A stretch of 64,000 nt of DNA from Chitinophaga eiseniae (GCF_900167135.1 NZ_FUWZ01000007.1:1-64000); one strand, 5' to 3'; counted from the first letter of the stretch, positions 53,601 to 61,807 are shown. Translations and numbers: made by a program. The notes: generated by a model from the letters alone, not told the origin.

Positions 53601-53771
53601 TTGAGCCGCCTGAGGGTGTACGCTTCCGTGCAGAACTTTTTCCTGGCGACCAAATTTAAAGGCTACGATCCTGAAGTGTCCAACTCCAGTGCGCCTTTCG
53701 ATCAGGGACTTACGTTGTACGACTATCCCAAACCAAGGGTGTTTATGTTGGGACTGAATGTGGGGTTATAG
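50658..53771 (+). CDS. SusC/RagA-type TonB-linked outer membrane transporter (no STN domain)
   Basis: A 1037-residue transporter. After a signal segment (about 18-37) come a carboxypeptidase-like domain at 43-113 (MDVRGRVLEENGVGVPGVSI), the plug at about 118-250 (VVVVGYGTTKKSDLTGAVGTV, IASIEVLKDASSTAIYGARGANGVI) and the barrel with the terminal strand VFMLGLNVGL. It lacks the N-terminal STN domain of the SusC at 18.6 kb, so it does not signal through FecR; the AraC regulator upstream is the likelier control. It forms a pair with the SusD gene 27 bases downstream. Confidence 0.95.
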   Translation: MRQFSTVIFKMMALRQKIIYATLALLIGAVTQTYANAAAPLMDVRGRVLEENGVGVPGVSIKVKNADKATTTDPDGKFVLKGLSDNAVLIVSYIGYTTQEVPVTADMVIQLVPSVKKIDEVVVVGYGTTKKSDLTGAVGTVKSEALQERPASSLNQSLSGRVTGVNVSSNSGRPGGRANIRIRGASSLSVSNNPLYVIDGVILNPVDLRNGSTPIDYINPNDIASIEVLKDASSTAIYGARGANGVILVTTKRGNAGGGRLTYDPDFSIGVLPRKLELLNAKEFLAVEDQAYANAKKYDPTGWATGTKYTDPKTKRTNPLLFDSQGNPLYDTDWQDETFQKAFTQNHQLGFTDGDEKKSFGAFLNYRTQEGLARGSWQDRYAGRIVFDSKIKDWLKVGGTLNYTDQREKQVDQLDGGGITMMRQVLEALPIIPVKYADGSWASNRDYPGMEGGDNPLRVSADRISILHTQTLLGNMYANIHLAEGLELRSTLGVNIINQREDYFAAKGMQYISDNGDASVNNNRYNSWQFENYLTYNREFAKIHSVNAMAGVSWQHIDRFENQATTQGFTDSYFKYNNLGAGSSPQPPYSIATANGLNSFFGRVNYGLRNKYLVTFTGRMDGSSKFGRDNQFAFFPSAALAWRVTEENFMKSIPVISNLKLRTSYGATGNSEIPAYRALAGLGNYTVVFDGARNSGVGIDRIANPGLRWEKTKQVDFGMELGLFANRVNFEVDLYRRKVDGMLLDAPLPYTTGRDRIFSNVGSMENRGIELGLNTVNIKTDNFSWNTIFNISINKNKVLALANGDILSGNGIIREGEPVGSFFGRVHLGTWGTKEAAEAAVYGKLPGDVKFKDINNDGSINDLDRVIIGKGIPDGFGTFLNTFQYKSWSLTVDLQFMYGNDVLDRSIHSAEDRQGIANSYRTVLNAWTENNQNTPIAQLRPINAGYDTYNDSHKVTDGSFIRGRNLLLGYVFPAKTVSALKLSRLRVYASVQNFFLATKFKGYDPEVSNSSAPFDQGLTLYDYPKPRVFMLGLNVGL

Positions 53772-53798
53772 TATTGTGTCATTCTTTAATTGGAAATT

Positions 53799-55301
53799 AT
53801 GAAAACAACAATAATAAAATACAGTTTGCTGGTACTGACAACAGGCTCCTTATGGTTGACAGGGTGCCGGAAATTCCTTGATGAATCAGACCCCAGCAAT
53901 TATACCGAGGAAAACTATTTTACCAAACCGGAACATGCCAGGAGTTCTGTCAATGCGATCTATGCCAGTCTGCGTGATCCGATGGGCGGCGACTTTGGCG
54001 GCGGACCGTGGACCATGACGGAATTTGCCACCGGACAGGCGGCCACCGATCTCGGCCAGGCGGTAGATGCTATTTATATCAGGACCTTGCGGAATACCGC
54101 TGACAATGCGTTTGGTGTGAGCTACTGGAGAAATTACTACAAGGGTATCACCAATGCCAATCTCTCTATCGCTAAAATTCCGAACATCAAAATGGACGCG
54201 ACAGAGCAGACGAAGTTACTGGGGGAAGCACATTTTATGCGTGCCTGGTACTACTTCACGTTGATAAGGCTGTTTGGCAACATCCCGCTGGTGACGGAGC
54301 CGGTAGACCTGAAGTCAGAACAGATAAGGCCAAAACAGGCGAACCCGGAAGATGTGTACAAACTGATTGTGGACGATCTTACCACCGCAGAGAAGGCAGG
54401 TCTTCCGTGGGTAGATGCGGGTGGCAGGGCCTCTTTGGGCGCCGTGAAATCACTGCTGGCGAAAGTATATCTCACCATGGCCGGATACCCGTTGCAGAAA
54501 GGCGCTGCGTACTATGACCTGGCAGCAAAGAAAGCGGAGGAAGTGGTGGATTCAAAACAATACCGGTTGTTTGAATCTTATTACGATCTGCACAACCCGG
54601 CGAAGAAAAATGTGGAAGAGAACATCTTTATGATCCAGTACAAAACGCAGGTCATCCCCGGCAACTGGCAGTCGCTGATCATTCCTTATAACAAAAATAT
54701 ATCCGCTTATTCATCGGAAACCGGCGGCATATACGCAGAAGAGAGCTTTGTGAAATCCTACGATCCGGCGGATTACAGGGCAAAAGAAGGACAGTTCTTT
54801 TTTACTGAGTTTACCCACCAGGATGACAGAAGCAAGAAAGTGGCACTGGGCGGATACTTTTTGTATAAACTGTTTGATGTGGCAGCGCAGACATCTACGG
54901 CCAACAGTGATCTGAACTGGTCGCTGATCCGTTATGCAGATATATTACTGGTATATGCTGAAGCCTCCAACGAAGTGAGCGGGCCAGGCGCCAAAGCCTA
55001 TGAGGCAGTAAATGCCATCCGGACAAGGGCGAAGCTGCCGGCGTTGTCAGGGCTGACCAAAGAACAGTTCAGGGAAGCGGTATGGCGCGAACGCTGGTAT
55101 GAACTATGTTTCGAGAATGTTACCTGGTTTGACATGGTGCGTCTCCGCAAGGCGTTTAATGTAACCACTAAAACCTTTGAGAACTATGTAGGGCATAAGT
55201 TCCCTGTTGGCCGTGCGTTGACGGAGCGGGAACTGTTGTTCCCCATTCCCAGCGTGGAGTTGAGAAATAATCCTAACCTGGTACCAACGAAAGGGTACTA
55301 A
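53799..55301 (+). CDS. SusD/RagB-family outer membrane lipoprotein
   Basis: From the ATG at 53799 the protein has 500 residues with lipobox SLWLTGC (Cys about 23) and the typical CRKFLDESDPSNYTEENYF start. The TPR-like core (EAHFMRAWYYFTLIRLFGNIP) and the C-terminal WRERWYELCFENVTWFDMVR with LFPIPSVELRNNPNLVPTKGY-type ending are SusD hallmarks. Length and motif wording (RLFGNIPLV) match sugar-binding SusD proteins of plant-polymer loci. It captures the ligand for the SusC encoded just upstream. Confidence 0.94.
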   Translation: MKTTIIKYSLLVLTTGSLWLTGCRKFLDESDPSNYTEENYFTKPEHARSSVNAIYASLRDPMGGDFGGGPWTMTEFATGQAATDLGQAVDAIYIRTLRNTADNAFGVSYWRNYYKGITNANLSIAKIPNIKMDATEQTKLLGEAHFMRAWYYFTLIRLFGNIPLVTEPVDLKSEQIRPKQANPEDVYKLIVDDLTTAEKAGLPWVDAGGRASLGAVKSLLAKVYLTMAGYPLQKGAAYYDLAAKKAEEVVDSKQYRLFESYYDLHNPAKKNVEENIFMIQYKTQVIPGNWQSLIIPYNKNISAYSSETGGIYAEESFVKSYDPADYRAKEGQFFFTEFTHQDDRSKKVALGGYFLYKLFDVAAQTSTANSDLNWSLIRYADILLVYAEASNEVSGPGAKAYEAVNAIRTRAKLPALSGLTKEQFREAVWRERWYELCFENVTWFDMVRLRKAFNVTTKTFENYVGHKFPVGRALTERELLFPIPSVELRNNPNLVPTKGY

Positions 55302-55358
55302 CAACAATACTGTTTTTAACCCCATGCCTTGCTGGTGAGTATGCGGCGCCGGCAGGGT

Positions 55359-55393
55359 AACAGGCTTATAAGTCACGTGCTTATAAGCCTGTT
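55359..55393. terminator. Bidirectional terminator after susD
   Basis: A perfect 14-bp stem (AACAGGCTTATAAG at 55359-55372 with 55380-55393) and a 7-base loop, followed by TGTTTTG. It lies between convergent genes and shares the GGCTTATAAG core with the hairpin at 13798-13841. Confidence 0.85.
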
Positions 55394-55420
55394 TGTTTTG
55401 GGTAATATGTGTCTGTATCG

Positions 55421-56155
55421 TTATCCTCCGTTCAGCTGCCACAGCATATCAGCAGTAAAATTGTAATGCTCTTCCACCGGTACTTTAGCTCTGTGGACGC
55501 TATTGATATCTTTACCTTCTGCTGTCCAGAGCATGGGATAGAAACTAAATACCTCGTTACCATCCAGCATACTTACTTCCTGTTCCCAGTTGTTCCACCG
55601 GAGGTCACGATAAAAATCCCCGAGATCGCCTTCGAAGCAAAACAGCAGGAATTCCGTATAGGAGATGTCAAGCGCTTCCCATGCCATTGCTGCCGGATCG
55701 AAGTAGTATACTTTGCCCATGTCTTCGCCGAGACCGCCACTATTGATAGCGAAGAACCCGCCTGCTGCATCGTCCGCTACCAGCAGGAACCCGGCGTTGC
55801 CTTTATCAAAAATTGTTTTGTTGATGTTCCAGGTGTGCAACGTTCTGTTCAGGGTGGGGTGTCCTGATCCTAAGATCCTTATCCAGCCATGATCTACGAG
55901 GATGCCGCCGCTGTTGAATATAATAGCGCCCATAGGGGAGCGGGTGGTGACCTGTGTGGCATACAACGTTTCTCCCGCCATACTTTCCGTTACGGGCAAA
56001 ACGTCTACCTTGTTGGTGGCGTTGCTGATCCAGGAGCTAACCAGGTCCCAGCCGGGTTCCTGTGTGTTGATCAGGTCTCCCCGGGATTTTTTGGGCGATG
56101 GAACAGCAGTTAACAAACGATTGACGCCGAGTAGTTTTAAATAAGAATCGTGCAT
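55421..56155 (-). CDS. DUF2625-family protein
   Basis: From the ATG at 56155 the protein has 244 residues (a start seven codons upstream is possible). The sequence follows the DUF2625 family: NKVDVLPVTESMAGETLYAT, TTRSPMGAIIFNSGGILVDH, WIRILGSGHPTLNRTL, FLLVADDAAGGFFAINSGGL and GKVYYFDPAAMAWEALD. The family resembles SMI1/KNR4-type immunity or bacterial-specific domains in its aromatic-rich pattern, but its function is unknown. It lies 28 bases downstream of the MFS gene and probably shares its promoter. Confidence 0.82.
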   Translation of the reverse strand: MHDSYLKLLGVNRLLTAVPSPKKSRGDLINTQEPGWDLVSSWISNATNKVDVLPVTESMAGETLYATQVTTRSPMGAIIFNSGGILVDHGWIRILGSGHPTLNRTLHTWNINKTIFDKGNAGFLLVADDAAGGFFAINSGGLGEDMGKVYYFDPAAMAWEALDISYTEFLLFCFEGDLGDFYRDLRWNNWEQEVSMLDGNEVFSFYPMLWTAEGKDINSVHRAKVPVEEHYNFTADMLWQLNGG

Positions 56156-56183
56156 AGTGGATGCAAAATAAATCAATCAGATA

Positions 56184-57434
56184 TTATAACCGGGGAGTAT
56201 TTTCTTTCATGTTGATCAATACCACCACACCGGATAAAAAGGTGATGATACCGGCAATATGTACAGCCCATATCAATCCGAAGAAACTGGCCACAATACC
56301 GGCCATCAGCGCGCCCACGGCGTAGCCAATGTCCCGCCAGAAACGGTAAACACCCAGTGAGGAAGCCCGCCAGGAGGGATGTGCCGCATCGCTGACGGCT
56401 GCCAGCAAAGCGGGATATACCATGGCGGTGCCAATGCCCAGCAATACGGAGCCTGCCAGCCCGGATGTCAGCGGAGGGAACAAGGAAAACCCGATCACCA
56501 CATGTCCCAACGCCTGAACAAACATGCCCCAGACGATCAGCGGCTTGCGGCCGATCCTGTCTGCGAGCGGACCGGTAATCACCTGTCCGAGGCCCCACAC
56601 AAACGGATATACGGCTTTGATCCAGCCCACGCCTTCCAGTCCTACGCCCGCTGCGATGAACAATAAGGGAAAAACGCCCCATGACATGCCATCGTTCAGA
56701 TTATTGATCAGCCCGGCTTGTGAGACCGCAAAGAGGTTGCGGTTTTTGAGTGATGTCTCCCGGAACACCCATAATAAATCAGGCCGGTGGAATTTTTCGC
56801 CGGCCAGCTGTTGTTGCGTTACCTGTGCGGATTCCAGCCGGGCGTGCTGCCGCGTGTCCCGGATCACAAGCACAGATAATATCAGTCCGGCGACGGTGTA
56901 GAAGATACCGATATAGAAAGGAGCAGGTCTCAATCCGTAGCGGGACGCCAGGTAGCCTGTCAGCAAAGCGGTCAGCCCTACGGCGCCGTAGCCGGCCGCC
57001 TCATTGAGTCCCATGGCAAAGCCCCGTTTTTTGGGGCCTACCAGGTCTATTTTCATGTTCACCGTCATAGACCAGGCCAATCCCTGGCTGACGCCCAATA
57101 ACACGTTGGCGAGGATGATCCAGTTCCACGAAGGCCCCCAGGCAAGCAGAAAAGGCACCGGTAGTCCCACCAGCCAGCCGGTCACCAGTATCCGCTTGCG
57201 GGTATACTTATCGGCCAGTACGCCGGAAACGAGGTTGGTAAAAGCTTTGACGACGCCAAAGGCGATGATGAAGGAAAACACCACAATGTCCGAGCCGATC
57301 TTAAACTCCTCCGTGCCTACCAGCGGCACTACGGTCCGCTCCAGGCCCACCATACCGCCTACCAGCATGTTGACCAGCACCAGCAGGGTAAACTGTTGCC
57401 AGTTTTCCTTTAATCCTAATTTGATGTCTGTCAT
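56184..57434 (-). CDS. Major facilitator superfamily transporter
   Basis: From the ATG at 57434 the protein has 416 residues with about twelve membrane helices. The first-half motif between helices 2 and 3 reads GVLADKYTRKRIL; the equivalent second-half motif reads GPLADRIGRKPLI. The start fits the promoter at 57474-57503, giving a leader of about 35 bases. Upstream in-frame codons to 57476 would begin inside the -7 element. Substrate cannot be read; the PepSY remnant just upstream hints at an old association with metal or siderophore metabolism. Confidence 0.92.
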   Translation of the reverse strand: MTDIKLGLKENWQQFTLLVLVNMLVGGMVGLERTVVPLVGTEEFKIGSDIVVFSFIIAFGVVKAFTNLVSGVLADKYTRKRILVTGWLVGLPVPFLLAWGPSWNWIILANVLLGVSQGLAWSMTVNMKIDLVGPKKRGFAMGLNEAAGYGAVGLTALLTGYLASRYGLRPAPFYIGIFYTVAGLILSVLVIRDTRQHARLESAQVTQQQLAGEKFHRPDLLWVFRETSLKNRNLFAVSQAGLINNLNDGMSWGVFPLLFIAAGVGLEGVGWIKAVYPFVWGLGQVITGPLADRIGRKPLIVWGMFVQALGHVVIGFSLFPPLTSGLAGSVLLGIGTAMVYPALLAAVSDAAHPSWRASSLGVYRFWRDIGYAVGALMAGIVASFFGLIWAVHIAGIITFLSGVVVLINMKENTPRL

Positions 57435-57473
57435 ATCGCCTGCGTGCCGTTGGAAAGTACAATGGCAGCCCGG

Positions 57474-57529
57474 CAAAGATATTAAATGCGCTCATCTATT
57501 CAATAAATTTATTGAATAGATGAGCGCAT
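57474..57529 (-). promoter_or_regulatory. MFS promoter overlapped by a perfect 44-bp palindrome
   Basis: Reading the minus strand, TTG at 57503-57501, exactly 19 bases, then TATCTTTG at 57481-57474 is a textbook Bacteroidota promoter. The -33 element lies inside a perfect inverted repeat at 57486-57529 with 22-base arms and no spacer (ATGCGCTCATCTATTCAATA begins each arm). Such a site would bind a dimeric or tetrameric repressor and block the promoter. Confidence 0.8.
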
Positions 57530-57686
57530 GAGCATCGGCCACCACCTGTTTTTCCAGTATTTTGTCCAGCTCCTCGTGAAAGATGAGCGGTAAACCGGTC
57601 ACACACAGCATCAGCAGGAACAGCGTACAGATAAGGCTGCTCCATTTATGCCAGTTGAACCATCGTTTGGCGGTTTTAATATCCAT
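57492..57686 (-). pseudogene. PepSY-associated membrane protein, N-terminal remnant
   Basis: From the ATG at 57686 only 64 residues remain. KRWFNWHKWSSLICTLFLLM and LCVTGLPLIFHEELDKILE are the first membrane helix region of PepSY/PiuB-type membrane proteins, which normally run to some 370-500 residues with four helices. The frame then enters the palindrome at 57529 and stops at 57492. The lost part is not found nearby. It looks like a gene cut by a deletion whose junction is the palindrome. Confidence 0.75.
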
Positions 57687-57933
57687 GAGGTAAACGTTAT
57701 CCGGTTTGTTGACACCGGAAATGATGTACGGCAAATATGTAGCTGAAATCATCGGAGATGGTAACGGGATTGGGAAAATAATTTATCCAATCGGGAAATT
57801 TAAGTATCTTGGAAATAGAACTGTCGCCCGAAAAAACCCGGCAGGAAAGGATTGCAAACGATCTTCGGGAATCAACCAGAAAAACCAGGATATCGTATTA
57901 AATTAAAACGCTTTGATAAGACTGTTACTACCG

Positions 57934-59373
57934 ATGTTGAAAAACAAGGCATGGCGCAGCGGCTTGCTGTGTTTGATATTTTTTCTTTTATCGAGGGTTG
58001 CGCCCGCGCAGGATGCCAACTACTGGTCCAAAAACTTCGGCGCCGGTGGTTTCTTGTCCCCGGGTGCGGTAGTGGCCAATAACAAGGATAGCGGTGTACT
58101 GTTTTATAATCCCGCTTTGCAGCCGCTCTCCGGAAAAAATGCCATTTCTGTATCAGGGATGATTTACCAGGTAGAATCGATCAATATTAAAAACGGCGCA
58201 GGGACGGGGAAAAACCTGCATTCGCTGATATCGGCCAGCGTTCCCCAGATGCTGACAGGCACGGTGAAATTAGGCCGTAAGAAGCCGGTATATATTGCAT
58301 ATGCGCTTACCCATAACGCGGTCATCAATTATAATGTAACCCAGCAGCAGGACGCCAGGATGAATGTGCTGAACGACAGCTACAGCCCTGGCCCTGAATA
58401 TTATCTGGGACAGTACGATCTGCAGAATATTACGAGAGAAGCCTCCGCACTTATCAGCACAGGGTTCAGGCTGGACCGGCACTGGGCCATCGGCTTTATG
58501 GCGGAAGGGCAGTCCCGTTCCCAGCATTACAGTGAGAACTTCCTCTCCCGTGCGCTGGTCAATAACAACCAGCCGACGCTGCCCATTACCAGCAACGAAG
58601 GAAAGTACCAGGTAGATTATACGCATTTCGGCCTTAAGCTGCGGGCGGGGCTGAGTTATGAGGCCGGCAAACATCACCTGGGCCTCCTGGTGTCTTCTCC
58701 GCTGATACACGCCTGGGGGAGAGGCCGGCTACTCAGTGACAACGCGGTGTCCAACGTTCACTTCATTTTTGACCAGCCCATGAACCTGCTGGCCAGTACC
58801 CGGCAGACCAAACTGGACACCCGGTACAAAACGCCGTTCAGCATAGCGGCGGGATATGCATATGACTATAGTAAAGGACAGGTGTATGTGGCGGCCGAGT
58901 ACTTCCTGAAAGTAAAAGAATATACGATACTGGCGCCTACCAGTGATCTCTTTGTGCGGCCGGATACCGGCAACAGCATCATCCGCGCTTCAGAGCTGCT
59001 TAAAATGAGCGAGTCCCGTAAAGCGATCTTCAATGCGGCGGTGGGAGTGAGCTATCAGATAAATCCACGGTTAACGGGCTACTGTTCGCTGAGAACGGAT
59101 TTCAACTACGCGGAGCGGACGGACGCAGACGGTACAGCGCCCAATACCGCTACATGGGATAATTACTACTGTCAGCTGGGCGTGAACATAAAGCGAAGCA
59201 AGTACAACCTGCGCACCGGCCTGTTCCTCGGGTACGGACGTTCGGGCAGCTATGAACAGTTCATTAATTTCGACAACCCGCAGGAAAACAACCTGCTGAC
59301 AGGCGAGCGCGGCACCGTGCCCGCTTCACGGATGACCGCTGCCGTGATGGTGGCGTTTATTCATAACCTGTAA
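57934..59373 (+). CDS. Outer membrane beta-barrel protein, FadL/PorV-like
   Basis: From the ATG at 57934 the protein has 479 residues (a TTG 21 bases upstream is less likely) with a signal peptide ending near VAPAQ. The N-terminal DSGVLFYNPALQPLSGKNAIS resembles the conserved NPA segment of FadL-like channels (OMPP1/TodX). Alternating hydrophobic strands continue to the end (MTAAVMVAFIHNL). It may transport hydrophobic substrates across the outer membrane. It is divergent from the PepSY remnant. Confidence 0.75.
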   Translation: MLKNKAWRSGLLCLIFFLLSRVAPAQDANYWSKNFGAGGFLSPGAVVANNKDSGVLFYNPALQPLSGKNAISVSGMIYQVESINIKNGAGTGKNLHSLISASVPQMLTGTVKLGRKKPVYIAYALTHNAVINYNVTQQQDARMNVLNDSYSPGPEYYLGQYDLQNITREASALISTGFRLDRHWAIGFMAEGQSRSQHYSENFLSRALVNNNQPTLPITSNEGKYQVDYTHFGLKLRAGLSYEAGKHHLGLLVSSPLIHAWGRGRLLSDNAVSNVHFIFDQPMNLLASTRQTKLDTRYKTPFSIAAGYAYDYSKGQVYVAAEYFLKVKEYTILAPTSDLFVRPDTGNSIIRASELLKMSESRKAIFNAAVGVSYQINPRLTGYCSLRTDFNYAERTDADGTAPNTATWDNYYCQLGVNIKRSKYNLRTGLFLGYGRSGSYEQFINFDNPQENNLLTGERGTVPASRMTAAVMVAFIHNL

Positions 59374-59419
59374 GGGCATTTTGTCGTTTTTTTCCAAACA
59401 AGCTACCTCTTTCATTGTA

Positions 59420-59427
59420 TATCTTTG
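59420..59427 (+). promoter_or_regulatory. -7 promoter element of the VOC gene
   Basis: TATCTTTG matches TAnnTTTG exactly, 21 bases before the ATG at 59449. The -33 region is T-rich but has no TTG at the standard distance. Confidence 0.5.
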
Positions 59428-59448
59428 TATGTAAAAAGTATTTCACCC

Positions 59449-59799
59449 ATGTCGCATCAGAAATTAATAAACGGACAGGTACAGTACCTGGAGTTCCTTT
59501 CGAAAAATCTTGAACGGACCAAAGAATTTTACAGTAAAAGCTTTGGCTGGAAATTCACCGACTACGGTCCGGACTATACGGCTTTTGAAGGCGACTATGT
59601 AGACGGCGGCTTTACCACCGGTAAACCGGAGAAAGGAACGGTGCTGGTCATCCTTTACGCTGACGATCTGGAAGCGACGCAGCAAAAAGTTGAGGCGGCA
59701 GGAGGTAAGATCGTAAAAGATATCTTCAGCTTCCCCGGTGGCCGTCGCTTCCATTTCTCGGACCCCAACGGGTACGAACTGGCGGTCTGGTCGCTGTAA
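59449..59799 (+). CDS. VOC-family (glyoxalase-fold) protein
   Basis: From the ATG at 59449 the protein has 116 residues. It shows the short single-chain VOC pattern: GQVQYLEFLSKNLERTKEFYSKSFGWKFTDYG, VLVILYADDLEATQQKVEAAGGKIV and FHFSDPNGYELAVWS. The first metal His is replaced (QYLEF instead of H-x-x-x). It resembles the CFP30/27-8-like VOC proteins found widely in Bacteroidota; function unknown. It is monocistronic between a promoter and a strong terminator. Confidence 0.88.
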   Translation: MSHQKLINGQVQYLEFLSKNLERTKEFYSKSFGWKFTDYGPDYTAFEGDYVDGGFTTGKPEKGTVLVILYADDLEATQQKVEAAGGKIVKDIFSFPGGRRFHFSDPNGYELAVWSL

Positions 59800-59817
59800 A
59801 TAGGATGTAAATAGTTT

Positions 59818-59853
59818 AAAAAGGTTGTAAGTCAGCTACTTACAACCTTTTTT
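59818..59853 (+). terminator. Intrinsic terminator after the VOC gene
   Basis: A perfect 15-bp stem (AAAAAGGTTGTAAGT at 59818-59832 with 59838-59852), a 5-base loop and a T tract to 59853. It shares the GGTTGTAAG core with other hairpins here. Confidence 0.92.
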
Positions 59854-59870
59854 GTTGATGGGAGCGGTTT

Positions 59871-59884
59871 TTATATCTTCATCC
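59871..59884 (+). promoter_or_regulatory. Putative -7 promoter region of the LytS-like kinase
   Basis: TTATATCTTCATCC, identical to the sequence at 11064-11077, lies 35 bases before the ATG at 59920 and just after a terminator, where a promoter is required. Confidence 0.4.
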
Positions 59885-59919
59885 ACAGATCGGTACATAT
59901 CCCCGTTTCATCGATACTT

Positions 59920-60990
59920 ATGAAAAACAACCCGGCTGCTTCCCTTAATTTGCATATGTTATCCTGGAAAGCCCCTCAGATCTGCATCCACATTGTCTGT
60001 TGTCTGCTGTTTATGATATTCCCGTTGTTGTTCATGTCTAACGGGAAGGGGTATACCGAACTGATAGCGCCTGCCACCCATTATAGTTATTGGCTGTTCT
60101 GCAGCTGTTACATCTGTCTGTTCTACTTTAATCGTTATTATCTGATGCCCGGATTTTTTATTCCGGGCAGATATATTAGTTATGCCGCCATGGCGCTGCT
60201 GCTTTGTGCCGGCATCTTTTTACTGCAGCCGTTCGATCGGCTGCTGCGGCAGAAGTGGGCCGCCCTGCCGGGAGGAGTGGAGTGGGTGTATGTGCCGCCG
60301 GTGATCGATATTACCAGTCTCTTTATCTTCTTTATGATCATGGCGCTGGGCGCAGCGATTACCACCACAAGGCGCTGGCAGCTGACTGAACAGCGGGCGC
60401 TGACCGCGGAGCGGGAGAAGATCCGGGCGGAATTGTCTTTCCTCAAAGCGCAGGTACATCCGCATTTCCTGTACAATACCCTTAATAATATTTATACCCT
60501 TGCGCTGACAAAAAATAATTACACTGCGGACAGTATTCTGCGCTTATCGAATATTATGCGTTACATTACGGACGATGTGATCGCCGATTACGTGCCGCTG
60601 CCACAGGAAGAAGCCTGTATCCGCGACTACATCGCCCTGCAGCAGCTCCGCCTCCGGCCGGGGACGGTCGACTACCAGGTATCCGGCGAGATGGACCGTA
60701 AGCTGATCAGCCCGCTGATACTGATGACTTTCGTGGAAAATGTATTTAAGTATGGTATCAGCAAGCACCTGCCGGAAACAGTTACTATCCGCCTGAATGT
60801 GAAAGACCATCAGATAGATTTTTTTTGCTGTAACCGCATCTACCGTGAACCCACGCCCACCGGCAGTTGCGGCGTAGGCATCGCAAATACAAGACAACGG
60901 CTGGCATTGCTGTACCCACAGAAACATGTACTGGATATCACCACAAACAATAACCTATATATCGTCAGACTGACATTACTGACTGATTAA
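59920..60990 (+). CDS. LytS-type sensor histidine kinase
   Basis: A 356-residue membrane kinase. Four membrane helices lie at about 20-40, 53-72, 85-103 and 128-148. The His_kinase (PF06580-type) box reads LKAQVHPHFLYNTLNN, with His182 the likely phospho-acceptor. The ATPase part has LILMTFVENVFKYGIS as N box and GVGIANTRQRLALLYP near the end. Its partner response regulator begins 32 bases downstream. Input signal unknown; there is no extracellular sensor domain, so sensing is probably within the membrane. Confidence 0.93.
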   Translation: MKNNPAASLNLHMLSWKAPQICIHIVCCLLFMIFPLLFMSNGKGYTELIAPATHYSYWLFCSCYICLFYFNRYYLMPGFFIPGRYISYAAMALLLCAGIFLLQPFDRLLRQKWAALPGGVEWVYVPPVIDITSLFIFFMIMALGAAITTTRRWQLTEQRALTAEREKIRAELSFLKAQVHPHFLYNTLNNIYTLALTKNNYTADSILRLSNIMRYITDDVIADYVPLPQEEACIRDYIALQQLRLRPGTVDYQVSGEMDRKLISPLILMTFVENVFKYGISKHLPETVTIRLNVKDHQIDFFCCNRIYREPTPTGSCGVGIANTRQRLALLYPQKHVLDITTNNNLYIVRLTLLTD

Positions 60991-61022
60991 CCCGTACGAA
61001 ACCATTTACTTCATTTGCCCGT

Positions 61023-61721
61023 ATGAAGATTAAAGCCATAGCTATAGATGATGAACCGCTGGCGCTGGAGCTGATCAGGACCTACACCGCGCAGTTCCCC
61101 GCCCTGCAGCTGCTGCAGACTTTCGATGATGCGCTGTCCGGCGCGGAATTCCTCCGTTGCCGCCATGTAGACCTGCTGTTCATCGATATCAATATGCCGG
61201 ATATCACCGGTATCGATCTGGTACGTTCCCTCGAAGAAAAACCCATGGTCATTTTCACGACAGCGCATAAACGATTCGCGCATGAAGGATTTGAACTGGA
61301 AGCGCTGGACTATCTTTTGAAGCCTATCAGCATAGAACGGTTCTCCCGCACCATGCAGAAAACGATGGCGCAGTACCACTACCGGCACACGGCGGCGCCG
61401 CGGGAGCCGGAATCTTTTTTCGTATATGCGGAATACAAACAGGTGCGGATATGGATGGATGAAGTGGAGTATATCGAAAGTCTGGAAGACTACATCCGCA
61501 TTCATCTGCTGAGCGGCCGGCCGGTGCTTACGCTGATGCCGTTGAAGAAAGTGCTGGAGAAGCTGCCACATGACCGCTTCCGGCGGATCCATCGCAGCTA
61601 TATCGTAGCGGTGCGCAGCATCTGTGCCATCGCCTATCGCAGGGTACTGCTGCATTCCGGTACCAGCTTGCCGGTCAGCAGCACCTATGCAGAAGACATC
61701 CGGGAGTGGAGCGGTAAATAA
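61023..61721 (+). CDS. LytTR-family response regulator
   Basis: A 232-residue regulator. The receiver domain has IAIDDEPLA and Asp55 in LLFIDINMPDITG, with FTTAHKRFAHEGFELEALDYLLKPI as the distal Lys region. The C-terminal LytTR DNA-binding domain covers about 135-232 (VEYIESLEDYIRIHLLSG, RFRRIHRSYIVAVRSI). It pairs with the preceding kinase. The following dioxygenase gene, 86 bases away on the same strand, may be a target. Confidence 0.94.
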   Translation: MKIKAIAIDDEPLALELIRTYTAQFPALQLLQTFDDALSGAEFLRCRHVDLLFIDINMPDITGIDLVRSLEEKPMVIFTTAHKRFAHEGFELEALDYLLKPISIERFSRTMQKTMAQYHYRHTAAPREPESFFVYAEYKQVRIWMDEVEYIESLEDYIRIHLLSGRPVLTLMPLKKVLEKLPHDRFRRIHRSYIVAVRSICAIAYRRVLLHSGTSLPVSSTYAEDIREWSGK

Positions 61722-61807
61722 TACGTCGGCACATCCGTCGCTTTTACCGATACCTGCTTGATAAAAAAAATGTGTTGGCTGAACTTTAGCTAAACAATTT
61801 TTATCTT

